Assembly: GCA_019931105.1 (NCBI GenBank)
Contig: JAIOUW010000004.1
Location: forward strand, 248,001 to 312,000
DNA from: Flavobacteriaceae bacterium NBU2977
GTDB taxonomy: Bacteria > Bacteroidota > Bacteroidia > Flavobacteriales > Flavobacteriaceae
Direction: 5' to 3'
DNA: 64,000 nucleotides
A model generated the notes under the pieces. It was not told the origin of the DNA, ran no database searches, and saw nothing but the letters and a program-made list of their open reading frames with translations. This document shows, piece after piece, positions 46,665 through 53,641 of this stretch. The position numbers were made by a program, and so were the translations under genes. How positions within the stretch are numbered: the first letter of the stretch is position 1; each line of letters begins with the position of its first letter.

Positions 46665-46690
46665 GTCATTCCGGCGAAGACCGGAATCTT
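46665..46690. repeat. Palindromic ATTCCGG-type repeat between trpF and trpB
   Basis: ATTCCGG (46668-46674) and CCGGAAT (46681-46687) flank CGAAGA, preceded by GTC and followed by CTTTT. This is the CATTCCnGCGAAGnCnGGAATC-type palindrome common across bacteria. A related copy lies at 62346-62368. Confidence 0.75.
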
Positions 46691-47371
46691 TTAATTATGC
46701 TTCAAAATTTCTTTGAACTTTTTCAACGCTTCAATATTTTTTAGCCCAGGTTCGATTTCGAACTTACTGTTTACATCGATGGCATGGCAATATTTTGACT
46801 CCGGGCTTTTTAGGAACTTCTTTATTGGTTCGATTTCTTCCAACCCGATGCCGCCACTTAAAAAATAGGGTTTTGTGGAAGGATAATCTTTCAAGACTCC
46901 CCAATTGAACATGAAACCATTGCCACCGGGAAGTTCTCCCTTGGTATCGAACAAGTAGTAGTCGCATACATTTTCATAGGGTCTCAACAGACCAAAATCA
47001 AAGTTGTCCTTGATGGTGAATACCTTTATAATTTTCAACTTTATCTCCTTGGGCGCCTTTGAGGACCTTTTCAAGGTTTCGATGGTGCTCGACCGAACGG
47101 TTGCATGGCGCAAGGCTTCGCAGTATTCGGCAGTTTCATTACCATGCAATTGAACGCCCCATAATTTATATTGTTCGATTTTTGCCAAAACTTCTTTTAT
47201 CGGGGCATCGACAAAGACACCGATTTTCCTTATGGTTTCGGATGTCTCTGACGGCCTGCCGTCAAAAAAGCGCTTTGACGGTTCCCAGAAAATGAAGCCC
47301 AAATAGTCGGGCCGTATCGCAGCGACTTTTTGGGTGTTGTGTTTCATTCCACAGATCTTAAGCTTCATCAT
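46691..47371 (-). CDS. trpF: Phosphoribosylanthranilate isomerase
   Basis: Isomerises N-(5'-phosphoribosyl)anthranilate to its CdRP product. The 226-residue barrel begins MMKLKICGMKHNTQKV with the catalytic Cys in KICGM and has the later catalytic Asp region. Two ATGs are adjacent at 47371 and 47368; either serves. It overlaps the end of trpC by about 11-14 bases. trpF and trpC are separate genes here, as is usual outside enterics. Confidence 0.93.
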   Translation of the reverse strand: MMKLKICGMKHNTQKVAAIRPDYLGFIFWEPSKRFFDGRPSETSETIRKIGVFVDAPIKEVLAKIEQYKLWGVQLHGNETAEYCEALRHATVRSSTIETLKRSSKAPKEIKLKIIKVFTIKDNFDFGLLRPYENVCDYYLFDTKGELPGGNGFMFNWGVLKDYPSTKPYFLSGGIGLEEIEPIKKFLKSPESKYCHAIDVNSKFEIEPGLKNIEALKKFKEILKHN

Positions 47372-48155
47372 TTTCTTTTATCAGTTCGATAAATTCCTTT
47401 GCATTTTTTCCGGGATTGTTGGTCGCCATAAAATTCTCCCCTATCAAAAAGCCTTGGTACCCGTATGTTTTGAGGTCACGGATCGCGACCGGACTGCTAA
47501 TTCCGCTTTCGGAAACTTTCACAAATTCATCAGGTATTAACCTTGAAAGGTTACGGCTTGTGTTCAGGTCGACTTCGAACGTTTTCAGGTTTCGATTGTT
47601 GACGCCCAACATATCAATACTTGACATGATCGATTTATGCAGTTCATCTTGATTGTGCACTTCCAACAATACATCCAGATCCAGACTTTTGGCAAATTCT
47701 GAAAAGTTCTTGATCGCTTCTCGCGGCAATATTGCCGCAATCAGCAGAATAACATCGGCACCATGGGCTTTCGCTTCCAATATTTGATATTCGTCGATTA
47801 TGAATTCCTTTCGGAGCAATGGAATACCGACAGTGGCGCGTGCCAACAATAGGTCGTCCAACGAGCCCCCGAAATATTTTCCATCCGTCAACACCGACAT
47901 GCCGCATACGCCGGCATTTTCATAGCCCGAAGCGACTTCCTGAACATTCAGGTTTTGGTTGATTTCCGATTTTGACGGGGAGCGACGTTTGTGCTCGGCG
48001 ATAATTCCTGTGGCGCTATTTCTCAAGGCATTGCCCAATGAAACGGTCTCCCGGCGGAAAAGTACAGAACTTTCCAATTGCGAAACAGGGATCAACGATT
48101 TTTTCAAATTGACTTCCTTACGCTTATCGGCCACTATTTTATCAAGTATATTCAT
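47358..48155 (-). CDS. trpC: Indole-3-glycerol phosphate synthase
   Basis: Closes the indole ring in tryptophan synthesis. The 265-residue TIM barrel starts at the ATG at 48155 (MNILDKIVADKRKEV). Marks are the catalytic-Lys region EHKRRSPSKSEI, FIIDEYQIL and the C-terminal SESGISSP with FLIGENFM. Start and length fit the family. trpF starts within its 3' end and trpD ends 5 bases before its start. Confidence 0.95.
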   Translation of the reverse strand: MNILDKIVADKRKEVNLKKSLIPVSQLESSVLFRRETVSLGNALRNSATGIIAEHKRRSPSKSEINQNLNVQEVASGYENAGVCGMSVLTDGKYFGGSLDDLLLARATVGIPLLRKEFIIDEYQILEAKAHGADVILLIAAILPREAIKNFSEFAKSLDLDVLLEVHNQDELHKSIMSSIDMLGVNNRNLKTFEVDLNTSRNLSRLIPDEFVKVSESGISSPVAIRDLKTYGYQGFLIGENFMATNNPGKNAKEFIELIKENDEA

Positions 48156-48160
48156 AAAAA

Positions 48161-49153
48161 TCAACTGCTTACTTCTTGTAACTTCTTCAAAGCTTTCAAT
48201 CCCCGTCCGCTTAAAAGAGATTCCTTGGCTTTTTCAAAACCTTCTTTCGGGCTCAATCCGTTCACGGTCGCAATGGCGATTCCTGCATTGGCACAAACTA
48301 CGTTGTTCTGGGCTTTAGTACCCTTTCCTTGGAGTACATCCATAAATATTTGGGCCGATTCGGCGATGTCCTTGCCACCGACGATTTCATCTTGCTCGAT
48401 GACATTTACACCAAAATCCTCAGGCTTCAACATTCCTTCCGATTTGTTGGAAATCGTCTTTGTGTTTCCGGTCAATGAAATTTCGTCATAGCCGTCCAAG
48501 GCGTGTAGAATGGTGAAATTCTTATCCGTGTTTTGATAAAGGTAACCGTACATTCGGGCAAGTTCGAGATTGAAGACCCCGACCATTTGATTTTTCGGGA
48601 AGGCCGGGTTTACCATTGGCCCCAGCATATTGAAAAAGGTTTTTACGCCCAATTCCCTACGGATAGGTGCCACGTTTTTCATCGCCGGATGAAATAAAGG
48701 TGCGTGCAATACACAAATGCCGGCCTGGTCGATGGATTTTTTTAGAAAGTCGGATTCGTTACTGAATTTGATTCCTAGAAATTCCATCACATTGCTGCTG
48801 CCACATTTTGACGAAACACCATAATTGCCATGTTTGGTCACTTTTACATCGGCGCCGGCGGTCACAAACGAAGCCAGGGTCGAAATGTTGAAAGTGTCCT
48901 TTCCGTCGCCGCCCGTGCCGCATAGATCGACCGGATTGTATTCCGATAGGTCGATCGCCACACAAAGCTCCAATAATGCATCACGAAAACCTTCGAGTTC
49001 TTCAATGGTAATGCTACGCATCATGTAAACGGTCAGAAATGCGGCGATCTGACTGGTGTTGTATTCCCCTTTGGCAATATTGACCAAAATCCGTTTCGCA
49101 TCTTCTTTCGAGAGAATGTCGTGGTTGATAAGTTTGTTCAGCGTTTCTTTCAT
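48161..49153 (-). CDS. trpD: Anthranilate phosphoribosyltransferase
   Basis: Transfers a ribosyl phosphate from PRPP to anthranilate. The 330-residue protein has the family motifs DLCGTGGDGKDTFNISTLASF (phosphate- and PRPP-binding loop, nearby) and KHGNYGVSSKCGSSN. HPAMKNVAPIRRELG is also conserved. Start is ATG. It is separated from trpG by the inserted four-helix gene. Confidence 0.96.
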   Translation of the reverse strand: MKETLNKLINHDILSKEDAKRILVNIAKGEYNTSQIAAFLTVYMMRSITIEELEGFRDALLELCVAIDLSEYNPVDLCGTGGDGKDTFNISTLASFVTAGADVKVTKHGNYGVSSKCGSSNVMEFLGIKFSNESDFLKKSIDQAGICVLHAPLFHPAMKNVAPIRRELGVKTFFNMLGPMVNPAFPKNQMVGVFNLELARMYGYLYQNTDKNFTILHALDGYDEISLTGNTKTISNKSEGMLKPEDFGVNVIEQDEIVGGKDIAESAQIFMDVLQGKGTKAQNNVVCANAGIAIATVNGLSPKEGFEKAKESLLSGRGLKALKKLQEVSS

Positions 49154-49160
49154 GTCGATG

Positions 49161-49564
49161 TAGATATGAGGTAATAGATTTTAGATTTGAGAAAATTTCT
49201 TGATGAGGGTATAAATCATTTTTTGAATTTCGTCACTTTGTTTCAAAATTGACTTAAACTCGATTTCATTTATCAGTCCTAGCCTTTTTGATATTTCCAA
49301 TTGTGTGTTCATCTCATTTAATGAACCATTCGCCATTCCAAGAAAATTTCTAAATTCCTTTTTAGAATTTCTTCCGGCCCCTTCAGCAATATTCGAAGCA
49401 ATTGATACAGAACTTCTTCTAATTTGACCCGTCAAACCATATTTTTCTTCATCAGGAAATGATGAGGTTAAGGTATAGACTTTCTCAACGATAGAGATTG
49501 ATTTTTGCCAAACAATAAGTTCCCGGTAGTTGTTCATTATCTAAAATCTATTGTCTAATATCTA
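49161..49564. mobile_element. Four-helix gene bounded by 26-bp inverted repeats
   Basis: 49161-49186 and 49539-49564 are inverted copies (23 of 26 bases match; the inner 14, ending ATCTAAAATCTATT, are identical). They enclose the four-helix gene, which fills nearly all of the unit. The left copy carries the gene's own stop and the right copy ends in the stop codon of trpG (49562-49564). The unit sits between trpG and trpD, splitting the operon. Sequences of this kind with four-helix proteins recur in Bacteroidota, but transposition is an inference. Confidence 0.6.
49181..49537 (-). CDS. Four-helix-bundle protein of the 23S rRNA intervening-sequence family
   Basis: A 118-residue all-alpha protein of the family found in 23S rRNA intervening sequences and as orphan genes in Bacteroidota (related to the Avd proteins of diversity-generating retroelements). 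Marks are the start MNNYRELIVWQKSI, FPDEEKYGLTGQIRRSSVSI (conserved Arg pair), ASNIAEGAGR, and LEISKRLGLI later. Members form pentamers and may bind nucleic acid, but no cellular role is proved. It lies in the trp operon inside inverted repeats and is read in the operon's direction. Confidence 0.88.
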   Translation of the reverse strand: MNNYRELIVWQKSISIVEKVYTLTSSFPDEEKYGLTGQIRRSSVSIASNIAEGAGRNSKKEFRNFLGMANGSLNEMNTQLEISKRLGLINEIEFKSILKQSDEIQKMIYTLIKKFSQI

Positions 49565-50215
49565 TTTTCTACTAAGCCAGTTTTCCAAAATCTTCTTCCC
49601 GTGCGGAGTCAATACCGATTCGGGATGGAACTGTACCGCGGAAACGTCATATTGTTTATGGCGGAGCGACATTACCTGTCCGTTTTTATCTACGGAGGTC
49701 GCGATCAAGACTTCGGGCATGTCGGGATGCACTACCCATGAATGATATCTACCGACCTCGATTTCTTTCGGAATTCCCTCAAAAATAACATCGTCTTCAA
49801 TGATATTGATTTTGGTGGCCGTGCCGTGGTACACTTGATCAAGATTGACCAGTGAACCGCCAAAAACCTCGGCAATGGCCTGCTGCCCCAAGCATACGCC
49901 AAAAATACTTTTTGTCGCGGCGTATTTTGAAATTATTTCTTTCAACAATCCGGCCTCATCTGGGATTCCCGGCCCAGGGGACAGGACTATTTTTTCAAAG
50001 GCGGCGACTTCGTCCAAGGTCAATTGATCGTTTCTTTTAACGGTAACCTCGCAACCCAAATCCTCCAGATAATGGACAAGATTATAGGTAAAGCTGTCGT
50101 AATTGTCTATTACCAGAACGGCCCCACCTAACCTCCCCAAAGGGGAGGGATTAAGTTCGTTTGGCTTCCTTAAAGGAGAGGAACTTTTATTGTCGTGATT
50201 ATTTTGTTTTTTCAT
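49562..50215 (-). CDS. trpG: Anthranilate synthase component II (glutamine amidotransferase)
   Basis: Supplies ammonia from glutamine to TrpE. The 217-residue protein has the class I glutamine amidotransferase motifs: FGVCLGQQA (catalytic Cys) and FHPES (His/Glu). The usual start, VLVIDNYDSFTYN, begins only at residue 33; before it lies a Ser/Pro/Asn/Leu-rich leader, encoded by a dispersed repeat (50132-50190). The ATG at 50215 is the only ATG; no other sensible start is seen. The stop is in the inverted repeat of the element downstream. Confidence 0.93.
   Translation of the reverse strand: MKKQNNHDNKSSSPLRKPNELNPSPLGRLGGAVLVIDNYDSFTYNLVHYLEDLGCEVTVKRNDQLTLDEVAAFEKIVLSPGPGIPDEAGLLKEIISKYAATKSIFGVCLGQQAIAEVFGGSLVNLDQVYHGTATKINIIEDDVIFEGIPKEIEVGRYHSWVVHPDMPEVLIATSVDKNGQVMSLRHKQYDVSAVQFHPESVLTPHGKKILENWLSRK
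50121..50190. repeat. CCTCCCC-type dispersed repeat inside the trpG 5' end
   Basis: CCTCCCC (50132-50138) and GGGGAGG (50142-50148) around AAA, preceded by GCCCCACCTAA and followed by TTAAGTTCGTTTGG and a second small TCCTTAAAGGA-type palindrome. It is of the kind found between genes in many Bacteroidota, here in frame within trpG. Confidence 0.65.
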
Positions 50216-50281
50216 TTAATTCGTTTCGATTTACCTAAAACTGCCCGATCAATTGAAGTCAAGTGTTACACCTTTGGGGAC

Positions 50282-51679
50282 TTATATCGTTTCCGCAATT
50301 TCCATAGCCTTATTAAGGGCTCCCAATTTGTTATAGGTTTCCTGTAGTTCATCATCGGGATCCGAGGCGGCCACCAAACCTGCACCCGCCTGATAATGCA
50401 ATTGATGGTTCTTGCTCAAAAATGTGCGTATCATAATGGCATGGTTGAAATTTCCGTCAAAATCCATAAAACCGATGGCACCACCGTAATAACTGCGACT
50501 CGTCTTTTCGTATTTCTCGATCAACTGCATGGCCATATGTTTGGGCGCACCGCTCAAAGTACCTGCCGGAAAAGTATCGGCCACGACCTTCATCGTAGGA
50601 ATGTCCTTTTTCTTTTGACCGACCACTTTTGAAACCAGGTGAATAACGTGGGAGAAAAACTGTACCTCTCTGTAGTTGGCAACTTCGACCATATTTCCGT
50701 TTCGGCTCAGATCGTTTCTGGCCAGGTCGACAAGCATAACGTGCTCACTGTTTTCTTTATCGTCTTCGGTCAATTGTTTGGCAAGTACGGCATCTTTTTC
50801 ATCGTTGCCCGTTCTTTTGAAAGTTCCGGCGATCGGATGGATTTCGGCAGTTCCGTTTTTGACGATCAACTGCGCTTCGGGCGAGCTTCCAAAGATTTTG
50901 AAATCCCCGTAATCGAAATAGAACAAATAGGGGGAAGGGTTTATGGATCGCAATGCGCGGTACACATTGAACTCATCGCCCTTGAAACCCTGTGAGAACC
51001 TTCTGGACAGTACAAGTTGAAAAACATCCCCACGCTGGCAATGTTTTTTAGCTAGGCGTACATGTTCTTTATATGCTTCGTCGTCAAGGTTCGAGGAAGC
51101 CTTTCCTTCCATCGAAAAATTATAGGAAGCAAAATTTCTTGCGTTCAGTATCTGTTCGATTTCGGAAATGTTTTCCCCGTTCTCGAAACAGTGTGCAAAA
51201 ATATGGGCCTCGTTCTTAAAATGATTGATGGCAATGATATTTTGATAAACCGCATAATAAACATCGGGTATCGCCATCGAGTTCTTTTTTTTCGAAATCG
51301 AAATGTCTTCGAAGTAGCGTACGGCATCATAGGCCATATAGCCGAAAAGTCCGTTATTGATGAATTTGAAATCGTTGCTTTCGCCGGTGAAATTTCTACC
51401 GAACGCATCGATGGCCGCGACCACATCGATCTGATCGGTAATCTTGGTTTCTTTGAAACTTCGGTCGGGAAAATGTTCGTAAATAATCTCGTTCTCGATT
51501 TTGATGAAAGCTATCGGGTTACAACAGATGTACGAGAAACTGTTATCGTTGGCGTGGTAGTCGCTACTTTCCAACAAGAGACTGTTCGGAAAGCGATCAC
51601 GGATCTTGAGATATACGCTCACCGGTGTAATGGTGTCGGCAAGGATTTTTTTAGAGGTTGTTTTAAGTTGATATATCAT
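50282..51679 (-). CDS. trpE: Anthranilate synthase component I
   Basis: Makes anthranilate from chorismate and the ammonia from TrpG; usually the feedback-controlled first step. The 465-residue protein shows the N-terminal Trp-binding motif region LLESSDYHAND, and the chorismate-binding domain with GTLSGAPKHMAMQLI, EHVMLVDLARND and YYGGAIGF. Start is ATG at 51679, 28 bases after the leader terminator. Regulation by the leader described in 51766-51810 and by feedback is expected. Confidence 0.96.
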   Translation of the reverse strand: MIYQLKTTSKKILADTITPVSVYLKIRDRFPNSLLLESSDYHANDNSFSYICCNPIAFIKIENEIIYEHFPDRSFKETKITDQIDVVAAIDAFGRNFTGESNDFKFINNGLFGYMAYDAVRYFEDISISKKKNSMAIPDVYYAVYQNIIAINHFKNEAHIFAHCFENGENISEIEQILNARNFASYNFSMEGKASSNLDDEAYKEHVRLAKKHCQRGDVFQLVLSRRFSQGFKGDEFNVYRALRSINPSPYLFYFDYGDFKIFGSSPEAQLIVKNGTAEIHPIAGTFKRTGNDEKDAVLAKQLTEDDKENSEHVMLVDLARNDLSRNGNMVEVANYREVQFFSHVIHLVSKVVGQKKKDIPTMKVVADTFPAGTLSGAPKHMAMQLIEKYEKTSRSYYGGAIGFMDFDGNFNHAIMIRTFLSKNHQLHYQAGAGLVAASDPDDELQETYNKLGALNKAMEIAETI

Positions 51680-51706
51680 GAACCAAAACGTTTTTAAAAT
51701 ATTGAA

Positions 51707-51737
51707 TTAAAAAAGGCCCGTCGTGATGACAGGCCTT
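51707..51737 (-). terminator. trp attenuator terminator
   Basis: On the minus strand AAGGCCTGTC pairs with GACGGGCCTT (10 bp including one G-U pair) around an ATCAC loop and is followed by six Ts. It lies between the Trp-rich leader peptide and trpE, 28 bases before the trpE ATG. This is a canonical Rho-independent terminator, and its site suggests premature termination of the operon. Confidence 0.9.
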
Positions 51738-51765
51738 ATATAGTTTAGCTATAATGATGCTCAGC

Positions 51766-51810
51766 TCACGATGTTCGTCGAGAGTTGTTCCACCACCAAG
51801 TATTTTCCAT
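51766..51810 (-). CDS. trpL: trp operon leader peptide
   Basis: A 14-residue frame, MENTWWWNNSRRTS, with three consecutive UGG codons followed by a UGA stop, 29 bases ahead of the terminator. An in-frame ATG at 51822 (adding MINN) would sit on the predicted transcription start, so the ATG at 51810 is preferred. Just after the Trp codons, CTCGACGA (51775-51782) can pair with TCGTGAG (51765-51771). This is the design of ribosome-mediated attenuation: stalling at Trp codons when tryptophan is scarce alters RNA folding. The exact antiterminator is uncertain; TCGTGA could pair with TCACGA in the terminator. Confidence 0.88.
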   Translation of the reverse strand: MENTWWWNNSRRTS

Positions 51811-51827
51811 GTTGTTGATCATTAGGT

Positions 51828-51858
51828 CAAATATAGAAATCATTTTCATAACCGCAAA
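51828..51858 (-). promoter_or_regulatory. trp operon promoter
   Basis: On the minus strand TTTG (51855-51858) and TATATTTG (51828-51835) are 19 bases apart, an exact match to the Bacteroidota consensus. Predicted start is near 51822, so the leader before trpE is about 140 bases. Confidence 0.88.
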
Positions 51859-51871
51859 CCAAATTCAAAAT

Positions 51872-51905
51872 AAAAACCCCGTCTTCTTTCTGGGAAAACG
51901 GGGCA
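51872..51905 (-). terminator. Terminator after the YceI gene
   Basis: On the minus strand CCCCGT pairs with ACGGGG around a purine-rich loop, followed by five Ts. It ends the YceI transcript 14 bases upstream of the trp -33 box, insulating the trp promoter. Confidence 0.75.
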
Positions 51906-51926
51906 AACTTGTGAGGTCAAGTTTAT

Positions 51927-52505
51927 TTAATATGCTAGATCGACCACTAAGTCGAATTCGTCATAAATTGTTTTGTCGCCAAGGTTTTCAAAGAAACTGC
52001 CCGACCTGAACTTGATGTCATATTCGGTACGATCTACCTTTAATGTGGCCGTAGCTTTGTTGTCGAAAAGTGAAATTACAAAAGTTATCGGTTTTGTGAT
52101 TCCTTTTATGGTCAAATTTCCGGTGACGGTAGAAGATCTGTCATTGAACGGTTTGACGCTGGTAATCACCAGTTTCGAGGTTTTGTGGTTCTCAACACTA
52201 AAGAAATCATCTGATTTCAAATGCCCCTCCAATTTACCTTTCATGTCCCCTTCAAGATCTGTTGACACCAGCGTAGGCATATCCACGACAAATTCGCCGC
52301 CGGTCAACTTATTGCCGTCGAACATCAAATGGCCCGATTTCAAATTTACGGTACCCTCATGACCACCTGCTACCTTGTAGGCTTTCCAAGTGACCTTGCT
52401 TTTTTCTACATTGACCGTTTTTTTCTCGCCGTCAATGGGTTCGGTCGCTGTGGCCGCAACTCCAAAGATCATGGCCAACGCCAAACTTAATATTCCTTTT
52501 TTCAT
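51927..52505 (-). CDS. YceI-family periplasmic protein
   Basis: A 192-residue exported protein with a signal peptide (cleavage near ATATEPI). The YceI fold, a lipocalin-like barrel that binds isoprenoid quinones or similar lipids in crystal structures, is recognisable in VNVEKSKVTWKAYKVAGGHEGTV, KSGHLMFDGNKLTGGEFVVD and the C-terminal FDLVVDLAY. It is preceded by the MarR gene on the same strand and may be under its control. Role uncertain. Confidence 0.92.
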   Translation of the reverse strand: MKKGILSLALAMIFGVAATATEPIDGEKKTVNVEKSKVTWKAYKVAGGHEGTVNLKSGHLMFDGNKLTGGEFVVDMPTLVSTDLEGDMKGKLEGHLKSDDFFSVENHKTSKLVITSVKPFNDRSSTVTGNLTIKGITKPITFVISLFDNKATATLKVDRTEYDIKFRSGSFFENLGDKTIYDEFDLVVDLAY

Positions 52506-52566
52506 AATTAATCCGATTTTAGTTTATCCCACGAATGGGAGTTTTGTTAATAATACGTGTTTAAAT

Positions 52567-53013
52567 TTAAAATTTGTCGAACAATAGGTTCAGTTCTTCC
52601 AATTCTTCAATTGTAAGATTTTTTAATATTTTGTTTTCGGCCTCCTGCATGGCGGCATCCATTTTTTTTAAATCGTTCTTGCCTTGATCGGTAATGTTTA
52701 TTTCTACTTTCCTTCTATTGGAGGGGCAAGTAATGCGACTTACATATCCCTTTAGAATTAATTTGTCCACCAAACGGGTGGTATTGCTCATTTTGGTGAC
52801 CATACGTTCATTAAGCGTCGATAAGTTGGCGGGTTTTCCATTTTGCCCTCTTAAAATGCGTAGAACGTTGAATTGTTGTACCGATACGTCGAAAGGTTTT
52901 AATGCGATAGATATCATTTCATTTATCTTGTTGTTCACCAACATAAAGTGAATGACCGTTCTACTTTTAATAGGTATGTTCTTGACCGTTTTTATTTTTT
53001 CTTCAACATCCAT
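52567..53013 (-). CDS. MarR-family transcriptional regulator
   Basis: A 148-residue regulator with a winged helix-turn-helix (about residues 45-110). Visible parts are the recognition-helix region MVTKMSNTTRLVDKLILKGYVSR and the wing CPSNRRKVEINIT, followed by the dimerisation helix LEELNLLFDKF. I start it at the ATG at 53013; only TTG lies further up. A 12-bp palindrome overlaps its promoter, so it may repress itself and perhaps the YceI gene, whose start is 61 bases downstream. Confidence 0.9.
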   Translation of the reverse strand: MDVEEKIKTVKNIPIKSRTVIHFMLVNNKINEMISIALKPFDVSVQQFNVLRILRGQNGKPANLSTLNERMVTKMSNTTRLVDKLILKGYVSRITCPSNRRKVEINITDQGKNDLKKMDAAMQEAENKILKNLTIEELEELNLLFDKF

Positions 53014-53025
53014 GCCATCTAACAC

Positions 53026-53042
53026 TTGTATATACAAATGTA
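53026..53042 (-). promoter_or_regulatory. MarR promoter -7 box with overlapping 12-bp palindrome
   Basis: TTGTATATACAA (53026-53037) is a perfect palindrome abutting TACATTTG on the minus strand (53035-53042), which matches TAnnTTTG. MarR-type repressors bind such palindromes, so this is a candidate autoregulatory operator. Confidence 0.5.
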
Positions 53043-53208
53043 TATGATCTGCAGTTTAAGACCATGCTTTTATCGTCAAATTTTTGTTAAAAAATTGAGG
53101 TGCCGTTTTTGCCATTAAAAATGTACATTTGGAACTTAAATGAACAGGTGCCGGCATTGGCTCCTAATAGAACTAAGACCATAGGTCGGGAACATTGAAA
53201 ATTTGAAC

Positions 53209-53520
53209 ATGGCAGATTTATCGCAAGAAGAGTGGTCCGCACAATTACAGAATGACGAGAATGCATTTATATTGGATGTGCGCACGCCTGAAGAGGTAGA
53301 AGAGGGCTATATTCCCAATTCTACCAATATCGATATTTATTTGGGACAGGAGTTTTTGAGCGAACTCGAAAAATTGGACAAGACCAAAAATTATTATGTG
53401 TATTGCCGCAGTGGAAATCGTAGTGGTCAGGCTTGTGCCATTATGAACAGTATCGGTTTTGAAAATGCATATAATCTAGAGGGAGGATTTATGAACTGGG
53501 AAGGCGAAGTGGCCGAATAA
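53209..53520 (+). CDS. Single-domain rhodanese-like protein
   Basis: A 103-residue rhodanese domain. The active-site loop VYCRSGNRSGQA contains the catalytic Cys with the typical 6-residue loop of sulfurtransferases. Start is the ATG at 53209 (an in-frame TTG lies two codons earlier). Such proteins carry sulfane sulfur for biosynthesis or detoxification; the partner here is unknown. It is transcribed away from the MarR gene. Confidence 0.88.
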   Translation: MADLSQEEWSAQLQNDENAFILDVRTPEEVEEGYIPNSTNIDIYLGQEFLSELEKLDKTKNYYVYCRSGNRSGQACAIMNSIGFENAYNLEGGFMNWEGEVAE

Positions 53521-53641
53521 GCTGTTTTGGCCGTTAGTTTCAAAAGTCTAGCGATTGGTATTCGATATTGTGTTGACATGAGGATTCGGTTAACCGTACT
53601 TTTGGCTCGAACACCTTGCCATAAACAAACCAACAATACCC

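Noticed and set aside
51062-51697. Plus-strand frame of 211 codons opposite trpE
   Set aside because: The trpE protein on the other strand has full family motifs; the antisense frame has none.
51811-51822. Earlier in-frame ATG for the trp leader peptide (adding MINN)
   Set aside because: It would coincide with the predicted transcription start from the consensus promoter, so the ATG at 51810 is preferred; the earlier one is possible if translation is leaderless.
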